Shown piece by piece: positions 60,421-64,000 of a DNA stretch of 64,000 nt. The DNA lies in assembly GCF_000699445.3 (NCBI RefSeq), contig NC_067196.1, positions 23,701,116 to 23,765,115 of the forward strand, given 5' to 3'. The notes under the pieces are model-generated. The model saw nothing but the letters and a program-made list of their open reading frames with translations. It was not told where the DNA came from and did not search any database. Made by a program: the position numbers and the translations under genes. The stretch's first letter is position 1; every line of letters begins with the position of its first letter. The stretch is from Schistosoma haematobium. Taxonomy: Eukaryota; Platyhelminthes; Trematoda; Strigeidida; Schistosomatidae.

Positions 60421-61514
60421 TGGTAACCTGATTTTTTATTGTATTCAAATTAATTATAATACCTGAAACAAATTAAAAGGAATTCTAGGTGAATGAGGGG
60501 GACTAACATTAAACCCAATACCTAGGTTTCTTCTCATTCAACATTTACCAGTGAAAAGTATTAGAGCTCGCAGTACGATTCAAATATACACCACGTTTGT
60601 CTTAGTTAAAGACGTTACGACTGAGTTAATTAGTCTAAAACTATCTCTTTATAGCAATGAGCTGTTTGCGTTATGATCTATTGGCATTAATCAACGTCAT
60701 AATATTTAATCTTTGGTGTTAATTGAATTCTATAGATCAGATAATAATGTGACGAACATTCAACATTTCAGTGCACATGATATGAAGTCGTTCTTCGTGA
60801 TCTGTTAGTTTAAAACTTGTATTTAAAACAATCGACGGATAATATACGATACCAGTGGTCACTGTTAATATCATATTGTCTAGTCATAAGTATTTTTAAG
60901 TTAAATCAATTACCTTATTAGTTTGTATATAAAATAGTTTCTGTTCAAAATCTCTATGTATTATAAATATCTGTAAGCCTTTTATGAAAGTATATATGTT
61001 GTACGTTTCTACAGTATACAAATTGTAAAATTATATTATGTGGGCCACAACTACCGTCATTAAAACTGAATTTTGGCGGGAAAACGTTAACTGAACTTGG
61101 TGTAAAAAGGCACTGATTAGTAGGAAAGTTATTTATATAACAAGAAAGTTAACATGCCTACAAATAACTTTATGCATTTTAAAATGATTGATATTTTGCA
61201 GAATTACATTTTGGTTATCATTGGTTCTACATCTGATGTTAGTTTGAGATGATAATTACCGACAAATATTGCATTTTCATTTTTCACAAAATCTATTCTC
61301 TTTTACTTTCTATAAACACGTAGTTTTGAAGGGATCTATCACTTGTTAATCAGTCCAAATATATTATTAAATGAAAAGAACAGAGACAATAATTGAGTTT
61401 GGAGAACAAAAGCAATATAACCATTTGCCTGGATAACACATTTTTCACATTCTATCCACCATGATCTAGGCTTCAATATGTTGTTAAAAACTCATTACTT
61501 AAATCTTACTTATC
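60421..61514. other. AT-rich intergenic stretch
   Basis: I see no gene or recognisable repeat. Confidence 0.5.
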
Positions 61515-61950
61515 GGTATAGGGTTGTGGAAGTTGTTGAATTACATTGGAACTACGAACCGATTCAATTTAGATCACTATTGAAGACCTGGGAGCACTCA
61601 GTGACTGTCTCGTCCTTGTATGGGACTCCTCAGCGGTAGGAATCCATGACACCATGTGCGGGAATCGAATCTATAATTTGTGTTACTCACAGAAGATGGT
61701 GGAAGATGATCGTGCAATATATTTTGTTGGTTGAGGTAAAACATTAGAACTTTTGGATGCTGAATTAGGAGTGTGGAGTCTAAGGTTTGCACGCGAGACT
61801 GATAGTCCTGGGTTTGAGTGCAACATGCAAGGTCATGCGTGCATACTACTGAGGAGTCCCGCACTAGGACGAACTGGTCATCCAGTAGATCCAGAATTTC
61901 ATTTGTGGTCCAACTTAGATCGGTTCATGATTTCAACGAAAATTAAATCT
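61515..61950. mobile_element. hammerhead SINE, old inverted pair
   Basis: A minus-oriented piece (61515-61680: tail, ribozyme block, GGAATCGAATC) is followed by a plus-oriented piece (about 61770-61950). The second piece has CGCGAGACTGATAGTCCTGG, CUGAGGAGTCCCGCACTAGG and the tail. In the plus copy CUGAGGAG survives, but GAAA has become GAAC. Confidence 0.7.
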
Positions 61951-62639
61951 TAGTCAAAACATTTTATACTACAAAATAAAATATTCCACATCTTTGTTTT
62001 AGATATCGGTTTATAAGAATAAAGAAACATGCAAGTGGAAAAGGGACGGGAGAAATATTGTGGAGTTATGTCAAATTTTATTTCGTTTTCTATTGGATTT
62101 CTTTATTCTCATGATATTATAAGATTAATCTCTAATCTCCCAATTCCTGGCATTCCACATTTTTTATATGATTCAGTTCGGTGCGGTTTTCACAGATTTA
62201 GAGCCTCGAATGCACCTAACTTATCGATGAACTGTATATGCGCTTATCTTACTGTCTATATTTTGGGTTTCAGTTTTCATATACTGTCTGAGTGAGGTAC
62301 GCAGACTACCGGATGCTTTGGTTATGTTTTCCCGAATTTTGGGTTGAGTGTTCTGTCAAAAAAGGTGGGAAAATATATTACTTTATTGCTGTGTATTAAG
62401 TTTAAAGAGGATTTTGTATTTTAAGTAGGGTCTCCACCGCTATTATTTCGATTTCAAAATGATCTCACTGAAATTACCGATTTTCTCTATTGTAGAGACT
62501 ATCCTAAAAACATTTCTCAAGATTTAAATCTGAATTGATCAACCTTGTACTTTAAAAGTATTTTACAAGATCGTAATATATAAATGCACCTAACCAATGA
62601 TGGACTCAATAAATCATACTACCATCAATAATCTATGGA
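61951..62639. other. intergenic stretch before the last retroelement
   Basis: An 88-codon frame at 62029-62295 has no family I recognise. Nothing else is supported. Confidence 0.4.
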
Positions 62640-64000
62640 GAGGCTCGATAAAAGCCTGCCTCTCATTCTGGAGTACGTGTTAAAACTCTGATCATGCTCT
62701 AATACGAGCACGCATTTGCCTGCACCTCACTGAACGCAGAAAAGCCACATTAAGAAGACCCATTAGGGATGAACTCAACAATGAGAAAGCCAAAATTGAA
62801 TTTTAGGGACAACTGAAGTCATATTTAGACAATTCTAAAGATGAGGCTGACGCAGATTTTGCTTGTAAAGATATACAAACAGCTGTGGATAAAACAGCGA
62901 CATTTACTAGTGATTGAAGCAAAAAGGTTACGAAAAAATCAATGGATTTCTGCAACATCCATTGCACTGATAGACTCTCGTAAACTTATCAGCCTCCGGA
63001 CACGATAGAGAGTGAAAAAGAGTCAGATCTAGGTTAACCAAGAGTCTACGGAACGATCGTGAGCAGTAGTGGGCAACGAAAGCAAAATAGATGGAAAAGA
63101 CGGCTGCTATAGGGAACACAAAACAGCTTTTCAGACTAATAAAATAAACCAGAATTAAGAAGTCAAATGTAAGTTCGATGACCTCGGAAAAAGACGACAC
63201 TTATCTGCTCTCAGCCCAGACATTTAGAACGATGGGACGAACACTTTAAGGAGTAGTTCATCTGGCCTTCAGCTACTCTACAACTACCCTCCATTCCCAG
63301 ACAGTGTGAATGGAACATTGAAGTAGGTCCCCCAACTCTTGCTGAAGTTCAAAAGGCTATAGTTAATCTGAAACGAGGAAGGGCAGCTGGTCCAGATGGA
63401 TTGGCTCCAGAGGTCTTTAAGTATGGTGGTCCAATTTTAACGATTAGGATGACTAATATTTTAGTTAAAAGCTGGGAGTTGGACGTTATTCCATCTGACT
63501 GGTCACAATCACTGATTGTCCCAATATATAAGAGAGGGTCAAAATTATCCTGTTACAACCATGGAGGGATTAGTTTGACTAATACAGCATCTAAAATACC
63601 AGTCTCAATAATTATTGGACGCCTAACTAAGGCTCATGAACTGCAAACATGAGAAAACCAGGCTGGCTTCAGACCTGATCGTGGTTGTATCGACCACATA
63701 TTCACCATTTGTCAGGCTCTAGAACACAGACATGCTTATCGATGTCCGACAACGGTTGTCTTTCTCGACTTAAAAGGCAGCATTTGACTCGGTAGACCGC
63801 GAGATTCTGTGGCAGTGTCTGTCATTGAAAGGCGTACCTCAGAAGTACATAAGCCTTGTGAAGGCTCTTTACTCGAACACTACTATTCGAGTCAGAGCTT
63901 ATGGCGAACTGTCATCTGCTTTTGCAACCTCAAATGGTGTCCGTCAAGGCTGTCTACTTTCTTCAATTTTGTTTAACTTCATCGTAGACCTACTGATGGA
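62640..64000 (+). mobile_element. RTE-like retrotransposon, endonuclease end to reverse transcriptase, runs off window
   Basis: Broken + strand translation. The end of an endonuclease domain (SDHALIRARICLHLT) lies near 62690-62735, followed by a linker with frameshifts to about 63150. Reverse transcriptase follows: GPPTLAEVQKAIVNLKRGRA, AAGPDGLAPEVFKYGG, SDWSQSLIVPIYKRGSK (63401-63652 open), NQAGFRPDRGCIDHIF and VVFLDLK. An extra base near 63775-63780 shifts the frame inside motif A (LDLKAAFDS-like). GVRQGCLLS appears near 63938. The wording is that of the family at 100-1199, so the two window ends hold complementary halves of one family, but as separate copies. The frame errors show it is dead. 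Confidence 0.85.

Noticed and set aside
62029..62295. 88-codon open frame on + strand
   Set aside because: No recognisable motif, no splice or retroelement context, and unusual hydrophobic composition typical of T-rich chance frames.
100..64000. One intact RTE element reconstructed from the two window ends
   Set aside because: The 3' half at the start and the 5'/middle part at the end are separate insertions 60 kb apart, each with its own damage.

Overview
The window is AT-rich, intron- and repeat-dominated animal DNA, and its repeat content points to a schistosome blood fluke (Trematoda). The evidence is many copies of a tRNA-promoter SINE with a built-in hammerhead ribozyme (the Sm-alpha type known from Schistosoma), RTE-like non-LTR retrotransposons with simple-repeat tails, and a Penelope-like element. 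The species cannot be fixed from the sequence alone.

Only one host gene is recognisable. The last three coding exons of nicotinate phosphoribosyltransferase (NAPRT, NAD salvage) lie on the + strand at 2839-3022, 3881-4038 and 5578-5763, with consistent splice sites and phases, a stop at 5761-5763 and a possible poly(A) signal at 6076. The DNA before 2839 is probably an upstream intron and holds two RTE 3' ends and an old SINE.

From about 6.1 kb to 64 kb I see no convincing host gene. This part consists of AT-rich unique sequence with dispersed repeats: RTE-like pieces at 6.7-8.3 kb (-), 21.8 kb (-), 31.4 kb (+), 36.7-37.5 kb (+), 60.3 kb (-) and 62.6-64 kb (+); a broken Penelope-like element at 25.3-28.2 kb; about 20 hammerhead SINE copies of different ages; a pair of inverted MITE-like elements at 49.0 and 51.7 kb; three further unclassified repeat families; foldback repeats; and TA microsatellites.

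The most interesting signal is the structure of the SINE insertions. Several are not simple monomers. They start with an inverted piece, continue through a tail-to-head junction of two units, and as a whole sit between target-site duplications (exact 12-base duplications at 31860/32360 and 28681/28956). This suggests that the ribozyme SINE is copied from multimeric or circular RNA and inserted by target-primed reverse transcription with twin priming. The Penelope-like element shows the same kind of 5' inversion. Ribozyme cores range from fully intact (33171-33216) to inactivated (G8-to-A in a nearly identical inverted pair at 29.6 and 32.0 kb).
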